The notes under the pieces: model-generated | Told to the model about the DNA's origin: nothing | The model's input: the letters and a program-made list of their open reading frames with translations, nothing else | Databases searched by the model: none | Shown: one piece after another, positions 15,846 to 24,016 of the stretch | How positions within the stretch are numbered: the first letter of the stretch is position 1 | Layout: every line of letters starts with the position of its first letter | Assembly: GCA_902495455.1 (NCBI GenBank) | Contig: CABUXJ010000019.1 | Coordinates: 1 to 51,330 of the forward strand | Reading direction: 5' to 3' | DNA length: 51,330 nucleotides | From: an uncultured Prevotella sp. | Lineage (GTDB): Bacteria; Bacteroidota; Bacteroidia; Bacteroidales; Bacteroidaceae | Program-made: the position numbers and the translations under genes

Positions 15846-15848
15846 GGT

Positions 15849-17045
15849 TTATATCAAGTCTTTGGTCATCATGTCGCCTATGGTATGACCGGCCATAAGT
15901 TTCGCCAGATTCTCTTTGTCTTCGAGCAGTGCTATTGTGCTGGTTCCGGTCTCAGCGTCCCTCTTAACATAACTTATGAATGGCATCATCTTATGACCGA
16001 GTGCATCCATGAGAGCCGGATTATGCGTCGTACACAGAATGTCTATAGAGCGCTCATTGCCCAATTCCTTCAACACCCTGATCAATTCATGCGCACGTGA
16101 AGGGTGCAGTCCGTTGTCCACCTCCTCTATTATCAGCAGGCTATGAGGGATACCGGTGAGCAACGCCACAATGATGGCAATGAAACGCAAAGTACCGTCG
16201 GACATGCCACGTGCATCCAATTGGAGCGTGCTATTGTCCGTCCATTTCTCTTCACAATACAGCATGGCATCGCCGTTGAACAATCCGACTTTTTCTGCCC
16301 ACACCCTCCGCAAATCCTTCTCCGGCAGCGGACGCAGATATTCCGTCAGTTTGGCCTCAAACTCTTTCTTCTGTGAATCCTCCAACACGGCGAGCACTCC
16401 GGCAATATTGCTTGCGTCAGACTTCAATTTGTCATCCAGACGCGAATAACCGCGCATGTTTTCCGGTATCGGATTAAGTATGAATATATTGCTCAGGTAC
16501 CGCCGCACCAAAGTCGCAGCTTCTTTCACATCCTTCAACACCGATATAATTTCAACCTGCGACAATACGGATGTGATACGGCTGAGATTCAGCTTCTTTG
16601 CCCGTCCTCTCTTGCCAGTATAGAAATGTGTGGCTATCGTCGGGTTGTCAATATTGCCCCGATCCGTGTCGGTATAGAAAAGCTGCTTCAGCTGATTTGT
16701 CTTTCGCCGTATCCTCGTCAACTGCTCTTCCTTTATCACGAGTCCATTGGCCGCCTTCGCTACACCTATCTTATATTCATAATCAACGTCCTTATTCTCA
16801 CTGATGGTCACCGACAATGAGAAATCATCACACCCGTCCCTGGTTATCCAATCGGCTCCGCCACGTATGCTTTCAACAACATCACGCAGCTGTCTGCCCA
16901 TAGCCATCTGTTTCAGAAAATTCATAGCGTCCAGCACGTTCGATTTTCCACAGGCATTGGTACCTATAATGAACGTCATCGGGTCTATATAAAGTTTGGC
17001 TTCAGCAAAACTTTTCCAATTATGCAGGCGTAATTGCGTTATCAT
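15849..17045 (-). CDS. AAA_21/SMC-like ATPase (COG4637-like)
   Basis: 398 aa, ABC-type ATPase head. Walker A is GTNACGKSN near residue 29, the signature-like LDARGMSDGTLR lies near residue 277, Walker B is LLIIEEVDNGLHPS near residue 305, and the switch His is in CTTHNP near residue 339. There is no TOPRIM nuclease domain at the C-terminus, unlike OLD/GajA proteins. The insert between Walker A and the signature (residues 60-260) is the variable sensor region. It is the first gene of a two-gene operon with a PIN-like nuclease, an arrangement that suggests a phage-defence or abortive-infection module. Function is inferred from domain pairing only. Confidence 0.8.
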   Translation of the reverse strand: MITQLRLHNWKSFAEAKLYIDPMTFIIGTNACGKSNVLDAMNFLKQMAMGRQLRDVVESIRGGADWITRDGCDDFSLSVTISENKDVDYEYKIGVAKAANGLVIKEEQLTRIRRKTNQLKQLFYTDTDRGNIDNPTIATHFYTGKRGRAKKLNLSRITSVLSQVEIISVLKDVKEAATLVRRYLSNIFILNPIPENMRGYSRLDDKLKSDASNIAGVLAVLEDSQKKEFEAKLTEYLRPLPEKDLRRVWAEKVGLFNGDAMLYCEEKWTDNSTLQLDARGMSDGTLRFIAIIVALLTGIPHSLLIIEEVDNGLHPSRAHELIRVLKELGNERSIDILCTTHNPALMDALGHKMMPFISYVKRDAETGTSTIALLEDKENLAKLMAGHTIGDMMTKDLI

Positions 17046-17065
17046 TATTTCTTGATGTTATTTGT

Positions 17066-17100
17066 TGCAAATATACACAAAATCAACAAGTCTGGCAAAT
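17066..17100. repeat. 35-bp direct repeat, right copy
   Basis: Same sequence as 15264-15298 except for three substitutions. It lies 21 bp upstream of the ATPase start. Confidence 0.85.
17068..17099 (-). promoter_or_regulatory. Promoter of the AAA ATPase/PIN operon
   Basis: On the minus strand TTTG (17096-17099) and TATATTTG (17068-17075) are 20 nt apart. The predicted transcript starts near 17061, which gives a leader of about 16 nt. Confidence 0.78.
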
Positions 17101-17274
17101 ATATCCCTCTTTTTCGTGTTTTGAACTAATTCTGCCGACATCCACTAACGGGCTCGTCGGGGTACGTCCGTCGAGGTCTCGCCAAATGGCGGATGCGCAC
17201 ATCGCTATCCGGCCGCTTGTTTTTATTATCGCGCATGATAGCAGCCGTACATGCACCAACGCTTTGTCTGCTTT

Positions 17275-17760
17275 TTTCTGAATTTAAGGCCCTCAAAACG
17301 GGGGACTTTCTGAAATTTTTCGCCCGTGCTCCCAAATTTCGCAAATATGAGAAGGTCAAAATCAGGACGTTTTTGTGGTCTCATTTCGACGTTTTTTGCA
17401 TGTAGCTATGTTTCAGACATTTACAAACGAGTCCATCGGCTTTGTCCTGCAGGAAGGGTCGAACCGGGTTGCCGTAAGGGCCCCGCGACATCGCAACGGG
17501 GCCCTTGTTGTCTTGCAACGGGGCCCTTACGGCGATGCGACGGCAATGCCGCTGCGGACCAACGGGGGCCTTACGGCAAGAAGAAGTCGCTTTTTCGGGG
17601 CAAAAACAGCAACGAAAAACCCGCCGACTTTTTCGATGTGGAAGAGCCGGGAGGGCCTTACGGGAACAATGGGGCGTCGGAAATGCGCGTTTCGCGACGT
17701 GGAGTCGTGCCGCGAAATGACCAACGGGGGCCTTACGAGGGGTTGCGCCGCGCGAGAACG
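17275..17760 (+). repeat. Dispersed intergenic repeat, copy R2
   Basis: The longest and most divergent copy. A degenerate leader lies near 17275. The 18-nt box seen in R1, R4 and R5 is not recognisable. The GC core at 17470-17580 carries CAACGGGGCC at about 17494 and 17516, with CCGTAAGGGCCCC and GGCCTTACGG arms. Two extra arm-like units follow at about 17650 and 17735. Together with 17101-17274 and 17761-17913, where I see nothing else beyond a CTTTGCGTCTCCGCGTCTTT simple repeat near 17832, it fills the gap between the island and the AmgK-like gene. Confidence 0.6.
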
Positions 17761-17913
17761 GAGGTTCTGACGGAGACGTTTTTGTCCGCTTTTTTACATA
17801 CGAAAACGCGGCGACGAGAAAGGCTAAAACCCTTTGCGTCTCCGCGTCTTTGCGTTTATAAAACTTATAATATCTATCATTCTGAAGCCGTCGTCTTCTC
17901 CGTGACCCGTCAA

Positions 17914-19455
17914 TCACTTCTCTGCTGCCGGCAGGACTTGGTTTATTCCCTGCTCACGGTGACAGACATGCACCTCCACACCATACTTGCGGTTGATGTA
18001 TTCGGCAAGATGCTGGGCGGAATAGACGCTGCGGTGCTGGCCGCCGGTGCATCCGAAGGAGAACATCAGGCTGGTGAAACCGCGCTGGATGTAACGGCGG
18101 ACGTGGGCGTCAGCCAAACGGTAGACGCTGTCGAGGAAAGTCAGGATCTCGCCGTCGTCCTCAAGGAAGCGGATGACGGGCTCGTCGAGGCCGGTGAGCT
18201 GCTTGTAGGGTTCGTAGCGGCCGGGGTTGTGGGTCGAGCGGCAGTCGAAGACATAGCCTCCACCATTGCCGCTTTCGTCCTCGGGGATGCCTTTGCGATA
18301 GGAGAAACTGAAGACGCGGACGACGAGCGGGCCTTTGCCGTCATACTTGGAGAACGTGGCCGGACCGTCGTTGGGATGGGCCTCGTAGATGTTAGTCGGT
18401 GCCGTGCGATAGCCGTCGGCACGGGTCAGGGCGGGCTGTTCGATGCGGGCGAAGCGCGGCATCTCGGTCAGCCGGCGCAGCATGTCCATCATGTAGGGAT
18501 AGGGGAAACAGTCGAGCTCGAGCAGTTCGCGGAGGTTCTGGATGGCGGGGGGAATGGACTCGATGAAGTGTTTCTTCTGTTCGAAATAGCCGCGGAAGCC
18601 GTATGCGCCGAGCACTTGGAGCGTGCGGAAGAGCACAAACAGGCTCAGGCGGCTGACGAAGTGGCGCACGGGGGGGACCTCGGTATAGCTCCGGAGCGCC
18701 TCGTAGTATTCACGGACGAGCTCGCGGCGCAGCTTGTGCGGATAGCGGGCCGAGGCCTGCCAGAGGAATGAGGCGAGGTCGTAGTAGTAAGGACCGCGGC
18801 GGCCGCCCTGAAAGTCGATGAAATAGGGATTGCCGGCGGCGTCGAGCATGACATTGCGGGCCTGAAAATCGCGGTAGAGGAAGCTGTCGGAGTGTTCCGA
18901 GGTGAGGTCTTTGGCGAAGAGACGGAAGTCGGCTTCGAGCTTCAGTTCGTGGAAGTCGAGTTCTGTCGCCTTCAGAAAACAATACTTGAAGTAGTTAAGG
19001 TCGAAGAGCACGCTGTCCATGTCGAACTCCGGCTGCGGATAACACTGCGAGAAGTCGAGCCCGCGCGCTCCGCGGATCTGTATGTTCGGCAGTTGGCGGA
19101 TGGTGCGGATGAGCAGTTCGCGCTCCTTAACGGTATACCGGCCGCCGGCCGCACGTCCGGCGGCTAATGCGTCAAACAGCGACACGGAGCCAAGGTCGGT
19201 CTGGAGATAGCGCTGCTCGTCGTCGCTCACGGCGAGCACCGTCGGCACGGGCAGCTGACGCTGCGTGAAGTGGCGGCAAAGCGAGATGAAGGCGTGGTTT
19301 TCGTCGCGGCTCGTACCGATGACGCCGATGACGGACACGCTGTCAGACGACATCAGCCTGTAATACTCGCGGTTGCTGCCCGCCCCGGCTATGCGCTCGA
19401 CACGGGATGGCTCCGCTCCTGCCCAACTTTCATATAGTTTGAGAAGTTTTTCCAT
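17914..19455 (-). CDS. AmgK-like phosphotransferase fused to a RapZ C-terminal domain
   Basis: 513 aa from the ATG at 19455. An upstream ATG at 19515 is rejected because the promoter at 19474-19504 lies inside it. Residues 1-330 are an aminoglycoside-phosphotransferase-type kinase with YRDFQARNVMLD (catalytic loop) and FIDFQGGRRGPYYYD (metal-binding Asp). Residues 375-513 match the C-terminal domain of RapZ, with HNPGRYEP and FGCTGGQHRSVY. The kinase part resembles AmgK, which phosphorylates N-acetylmuramic acid for recycling; the MurU-like gene at 13803 fits as the next step. In RapZ this domain senses glucosamine-6-phosphate, so it may give feedback control. That last point is inference. 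Confidence 0.85.
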   Translation of the reverse strand: MEKLLKLYESWAGAEPSRVERIAGAGSNREYYRLMSSDSVSVIGVIGTSRDENHAFISLCRHFTQRQLPVPTVLAVSDDEQRYLQTDLGSVSLFDALAAGRAAGGRYTVKERELLIRTIRQLPNIQIRGARGLDFSQCYPQPEFDMDSVLFDLNYFKYCFLKATELDFHELKLEADFRLFAKDLTSEHSDSFLYRDFQARNVMLDAAGNPYFIDFQGGRRGPYYYDLASFLWQASARYPHKLRRELVREYYEALRSYTEVPPVRHFVSRLSLFVLFRTLQVLGAYGFRGYFEQKKHFIESIPPAIQNLRELLELDCFPYPYMMDMLRRLTEMPRFARIEQPALTRADGYRTAPTNIYEAHPNDGPATFSKYDGKGPLVVRVFSFSYRKGIPEDESGNGGGYVFDCRSTHNPGRYEPYKQLTGLDEPVIRFLEDDGEILTFLDSVYRLADAHVRRYIQRGFTSLMFSFGCTGGQHRSVYSAQHLAEYINRKYGVEVHVCHREQGINQVLPAAEK

Positions 19456-19473
19456 AATTCGTAAGTGTTTGTG

Positions 19474-19504
19474 CAAAGGTAGCACAAACCGGGAAAAGAG
19501 CAAA
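19474..19504 (-). promoter_or_regulatory. Promoter of the AmgK/RapZ fusion gene
   Basis: On the minus strand TTTG (19501-19504) and TACCTTTG (19474-19481) are 19 nt apart, and the start codon follows 18 nt later. Confidence 0.78.
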
Positions 19505-19514
19505 ATCCGCGACA

Positions 19515-19553
19515 AAGAAAAACCGCCGGACCCCGGTAATCGGGATTCGGCGG
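19515..19553 (-). terminator. Terminator of the 1401-aa surface protein gene
   Basis: CCGCCGGACCCCGG (19523-19536) pairs with CGGGATTCGGCGG (19541-19553) with a short mismatch. On the minus strand it is followed by TTTTTCTTT. It is 50 bp beyond the stop codon. Confidence 0.85.
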
Positions 19554-19602
19554 TAAGAATAGAGTTTCAAATAAATGTCTTTGTCGTACTATTGCGAAGC
19601 GA

Positions 19603-22600
19603 TTACTTCACAACGACCTTACGTCCGTTCTTGATAACAATGCCCTTGAAGCTGTCGCTGACTTTCTGGCCGGCGAGGTTGTAAGCTGGAGCGTTGTCCA
19701 CAGTCTCTACGGAGACGGAGCTGATGCCGCTCAATACGCTGAGCGTAACAATGTTGGAAGCGGCGGATTCGCCCTTGTCGTAAACCACAGTCACAACGTA
19801 TGAGTGCTCACCATCGGTAGCTGTGGCGTCGGTATAGCTTGTCTCGCCAACAGGCTCGGCGTTGAGCTTCACGCCGTCACGATAGATGTTGTAGCCGACG
19901 AGTGAGAGGTCTGTAGGAACGCCTCCGTTTGTCTCGTATGTAACGTCGTCAATCATCAGCATGAAACCATCGGCAGCGCACGAACGGATTGCGAAGTACT
20001 TGGCACCTGCGGGCAGTTCGGCTGTAACTTCGGTCCATTCACCGGGAACTACAGCTATAGACTTCACTGAAACGAAATCGGCAGTTGACTTGCCACTTGT
20101 AGAATAGAGCACCTCTATTGCTTCGGGATATTCAGTTGAGTAGCTACGTGCATAGAACGATATTGTCTGTGCGTTGCCACTGAGCATCGGTGAGATAGCC
20201 CAGTCATCGGCCTGACCGCCCCTATAGAGGAACATAGCTGCAAGATACTTGCTACCAGAGTTTGCTGCAAAGGTCTGGTTCCATACTGTAGCGTCAGTAA
20301 CGTCATGTACCCAGAACGACTGCTTGGACTGGATTACATTAACTCCATCAACAGAGAAGTCAATGCCCTGGAATCCTCCGACCTCGGCGTCATCACCATC
20401 GACAAATGTCCATTCGCCGGCAGATGTCGTAAAGCCGTCGTAGCTCTCGAAGTCATCGGTCACGGTTGTCGGCATGGCTGCGTTCATATCGGGCTCGCTC
20501 CATGTGAGGCTTACCTTTCCGTCAGCCTGTGTACCGGCGAGAGTGGTGACAGCGGGATAGTTGCTGGTCTTGACTGCTGTCTTCGTTGTGGCGGTGGTGT
20601 TGTTGCTCATGTCGCCGTCAGCGGCATATTCAACAACGGCCTTCCACTCCAGAGAAGCCGGAGTCATGACGTTGGTGGCGTAGGTATATTCAAATGTTGT
20701 AGTGGCGTTGCTCTCCAATGCGGTTCCGGGGATTGACTCAACCTTGGCGTCGTTGCAGTAGATGTCCACGGTGTAGGCACCGGCCTCGGCAGCCTTGCTT
20801 CCCTGGTTCTCAACCGTGACGTTGACTTTGACATCCTCACCGGCCTGAACACGTGATGTGGCGGTGATGGCCTTTGCAACAAGGTTGTTGTCGAGCATAT
20901 TGTAAACGCGGATGTTGTCAACGAATGCGTTACCTGCACCGGAGAATGTTCCGGTGATAATCACGCGAACCCAGTCTTCGTTGGCAAACTCAGCCAAAGA
21001 TACTGTTGCGGGAGCGAAGTCCGCACCTGCAGTGAACGTGGCGACATTGTCCTTCACGCCCTTCGGAGTGATGACTGAAACGGTGAGCTGAGCAGCTACA
21101 TCGCCGGAGTAATCGAATGTAAATACAGGGTTAACGGCACCGGCAAGTGCAATCTTTCCTGACTCTATCGTCATCCAGCCGGCTGTCTCGGCAACCATCT
21201 GCATGCAACCGCCGTCACCGTCGGAAGCGCTTTCTCCGAGATAGAGACCGCCATCAAGGTAGTTATTATTTGCGTCGCAAGAAGTTCCCCACCAGTAAGA
21301 GAGTTCACCTCCTGCAACAGACTCTGCAAACGGCATCTGATAGGGAGCACCAGTAACAACGACTCCGTATGCGTCATCAGACTCGCCCGTCGTATTCGTC
21401 GTCGTAACGGCAAAGTAGGTGAAGCCCATCTCACCGACGTTGGTATCGAAAGCGACATTGGCAGAAGTCTCGGTCAGACCTGTTGCATAAGGATTCTCAT
21501 AGTCTGTTGACGGGAATGTCATACCCCAGAATTCGACTATCTCAACGGGATAGATGTTGTACTTGAAGTCTGCGGGATTGATAACGTAACCCTCAGCACC
21601 CTTAGTAGGAGCTTCCCAAGCGATATCTACGGAGCTGCTCTTGTCGACGATGGTGATATTGCTTACTGCATCAGGCGTATCGTAACCGATGTAAGCCTTC
21701 ACTTCGGCAGCATCACTGGTCTTGCCTGCGCAAGAAACGGTGACAGAGTAAGTATGATAACCGGCCTCTTCAACTGCATCCTCAAAGGAAACATTCTCGC
21801 CGGCAGCCTTTGTCTCAGCCTTGATTTCTTCGCCGTCGCGCTTGACGACATAGCTTACGGCCTCAGAGAGAGCAGCACCGGCGATGGTCTGTGCGGAAAC
21901 GGTGAATGAGACGGTGGCCTTGTTTGCGCCCTGTGCGTCGGCAACGACAGCGAGATCGCTTACTGCCGCGGGAGCAGAGTCGTCAAGCTCGGCAACGGAG
22001 AAATTGTCTACATAGAGGTAGAACTGGTTCTTGTCTGAGATAGCGTGAACAGCGATGAAGTATGTTCCGTCTTCCGTCACGGTGAATTCGTTATTGCTTA
22101 CGTTGATGAAGTCCTTGGTGGCAACATCCGTAGCGGCAATCACGGGGATAGTGAGCTCAGAAACCTTAGCCACCTTACCGGCAACAACTTCTATGCGCTC
22201 CGGATAGCTATCACTATAAGAAGCGGCATCGAGAGCAACCTTATATTTAGCACCGGCCTTCAGCTCTACACCGGGGAAAACTATATAGTCGTCAGCTGCG
22301 TTTGAAGTGCTGTAACGATAGCGTGCGGCAGTGTTTCCGGTAGAGGTGTTGGTGTTGAACGAGAATGTGCTCTGGTCGTCGTTTGCGTCATAGATAGCGG
22401 CCTGTGCCTGCTCTGCCTCTGTCTCGAATGTGTTGGAGTATGGGAGTTCGGCGGTCAGGTCGGTGATTATCGGCTCTTCATAGGTAGCCTCCTCGGCGCT
22501 GACAACGACATCAGCAAACCAGTTGAGATAATATATCTTGAAAGCATCAGCGTTGATGAGCACGTCATCAGTGAATGTGATTGTCTTGGCAACAGCGTCA

Positions 22601-23808
22601 TACGTTGCCACGGCATCCTTGATGGTTCCTTCCATCGGATCAACACCGATGAACCAGCAGTCGTATGATTGGTATGCACCGACATACTGGAACTGTTCAA
22701 ACGTAATGGTGGTTCCGTCAACCGTTCCCTTCACCCATGCAGTCGGGAAGGCAGCGGAAATGCCCTGAACGTAAACGTCGTTGCCGAAGAAAGCGACATT
22801 GACGTTCTGATTCTTTATCGGAGTCTCACCTGAGCTCGAAACAGAAAGACCATTCATATACCAGCCCGTATATTCAGCACCGGCCGGCAGAGTAACGAGT
22901 TCTGTCGAGGGAGCAACGTATGTCGGGTCGTAAGTCAGGACGGTTTCGGCGTCGCCGTAACCGGTGGCACCATTGTTGTAGTCCAAGAACGCGCCCATGT
23001 AATAGGTATCGGCAGTTCCGTCGTACGTGCTTGTACCTTCAAGAGTCAGCACGTTACCGTCTACGGTAAAAGTGAAAGCCTCTGCGTGGGCGTCGGCTAC
23101 ACTTATGCTTCCATCAGCAGCAATCATTCCCCAACGCAGGCTTACAGCAGTACTTGAACCGTCGTTGAGTGTTCCGAAATTAATCTTCTGGTTGGGTGCC
23201 ACGGTAATGACGTTGCCACTCTTCGTTCCTTTCACCCATACGTCTGTCTCGTAACGAGTAATAGGGTTCTTGATATAGACGTTGGCACCATCTTCAACAA
23301 CTGTGACCATTCCAGACTGATCTGTCATGCGCATTGAACCGGAGGAAACGTAATAAGCTGTTCCGGTTGTCGCACGCTGATACAACTTTGCCTCAACGCC
23401 GGTAACATCAAGAATGAGGCCATTGTCATCGGTAGTAACGGTCACGTTGCCCTCCTGGGTTGTGGTCTTCCGTGCGGTTGACTTGTAGGGCTTGTTTGAC
23501 ACCTCCGAACGGAAGCCGCCGAACGGTAATGTAGAGATTACTTTTCCTCCCTCAATGCTGTTGAAATAGCCACGTTTCACGTTGCTTTTGCGCAACACCG
23601 AAGAAGACGTTTCCTTTGCGACTGCGGCTTTCTCGGCCATCACAGCGCGCAACTCCTTTGCTTCCTTCGCTTTCTTCACAAGGGCATCCATGTCGGCAAC
23701 CCGCTCCAGTCTGTGAATGGTAGCGGCCTTCTTCTTTGCCAAAGGCGCCTGTGCGAATGTCAACGACGCAGCCATCGCGATGACTGCAATAGTAAACAAT
23801 CTTTTCAT
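19603..23808 (-). CDS. Large secreted multidomain adhesin-like protein
   Basis: 1401 aa. The signal peptide is at residues 1-19 (MKRLFTIAVIAMAASLTFA). A charged helical region follows at 20-70. The rest is beta-rich: at least two cleaved-adhesin/MAM-like jelly rolls (about 470-620 and 1150-1300, the second with DDWAISPML), fibronectin type III-like repeats near 640-830, and a CARDB-like segment near 1000-1090. The last 30 residues include YNLAGQKV and end in KNGRKVVVK, a short basic tail found on many Prevotella cell-surface proteins and reminiscent of type IX secretion cargo. It probably binds host or matrix ligands, but no ligand is visible. It follows the M6 protease gene by 208 bp on the same strand and may be coexpressed. 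Confidence 0.78.
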   Translation of the reverse strand: MKRLFTIAVIAMAASLTFAQAPLAKKKAATIHRLERVADMDALVKKAKEAKELRAVMAEKAAVAKETSSSVLRKSNVKRGYFNSIEGGKVISTLPFGGFRSEVSNKPYKSTARKTTTQEGNVTVTTDDNGLILDVTGVEAKLYQRATTGTAYYVSSGSMRMTDQSGMVTVVEDGANVYIKNPITRYETDVWVKGTKSGNVITVAPNQKINFGTLNDGSSTAVSLRWGMIAADGSISVADAHAEAFTFTVDGNVLTLEGTSTYDGTADTYYMGAFLDYNNGATGYGDAETVLTYDPTYVAPSTELVTLPAGAEYTGWYMNGLSVSSSGETPIKNQNVNVAFFGNDVYVQGISAAFPTAWVKGTVDGTTITFEQFQYVGAYQSYDCWFIGVDPMEGTIKDAVATYDAVAKTITFTDDVLINADAFKIYYLNWFADVVVSAEEATYEEPIITDLTAELPYSNTFETEAEQAQAAIYDANDDQSTFSFNTNTSTGNTAARYRYSTSNAADDYIVFPGVELKAGAKYKVALDAASYSDSYPERIEVVAGKVAKVSELTIPVIAATDVATKDFINVSNNEFTVTEDGTYFIAVHAISDKNQFYLYVDNFSVAELDDSAPAAVSDLAVVADAQGANKATVSFTVSAQTIAGAALSEAVSYVVKRDGEEIKAETKAAGENVSFEDAVEEAGYHTYSVTVSCAGKTSDAAEVKAYIGYDTPDAVSNITIVDKSSSVDIAWEAPTKGAEGYVINPADFKYNIYPVEIVEFWGMTFPSTDYENPYATGLTETSANVAFDTNVGEMGFTYFAVTTTNTTGESDDAYGVVVTGAPYQMPFAESVAGGELSYWWGTSCDANNNYLDGGLYLGESASDGDGGCMQMVAETAGWMTIESGKIALAGAVNPVFTFDYSGDVAAQLTVSVITPKGVKDNVATFTAGADFAPATVSLAEFANEDWVRVIITGTFSGAGNAFVDNIRVYNMLDNNLVAKAITATSRVQAGEDVKVNVTVENQGSKAAEAGAYTVDIYCNDAKVESIPGTALESNATTTFEYTYATNVMTPASLEWKAVVEYAADGDMSNNTTATTKTAVKTSNYPAVTTLAGTQADGKVSLTWSEPDMNAAMPTTVTDDFESYDGFTTSAGEWTFVDGDDAEVGGFQGIDFSVDGVNVIQSKQSFWVHDVTDATVWNQTFAANSGSKYLAAMFLYRGGQADDWAISPMLSGNAQTISFYARSYSTEYPEAIEVLYSTSGKSTADFVSVKSIAVVPGEWTEVTAELPAGAKYFAIRSCAADGFMLMIDDVTYETNGGVPTDLSLVGYNIYRDGVKLNAEPVGETSYTDATATDGEHSYVVTVVYDKGESAASNIVTLSVLSGISSVSVETVDNAPAYNLAGQKVSDSFKGIVIKNGRKVVVK

Positions 23809-24016
23809 TGTAGTCTACAGTGGGGATTATTCTGTTTTCCCGCTCCACCGAAAGAAATCCCCTTTTATTCCGACGAAGCGCATAAGAGACCGAGTGTCTC
23901 TCTTTATCTTTCTTTTTTCAATGCGAAGACACAATGACAACAATTCGATGCTGAGAAGCAAAAGCGCAAAGACTTCTTTTCTTACGCCGGCATTTGCCGT
24001 ATCGTTGACATTACGA

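Noticed and set aside
14582..17100. Integrated phage or integrative element
   Set aside because: No integrase, recombinase, tRNA end or phage gene is present; only the 35-bp repeats hint at mobility.
17326..18771. 481-codon plus-strand frame across repeat R2 and the AmgK-like gene
   Set aside because: It joins a GC-rich repeat to the antisense of a real gene, with no family match.
19456..19515. Longer N-terminus for the AmgK/RapZ fusion
   Set aside because: The promoter at 19474-19504 falls inside the extension.
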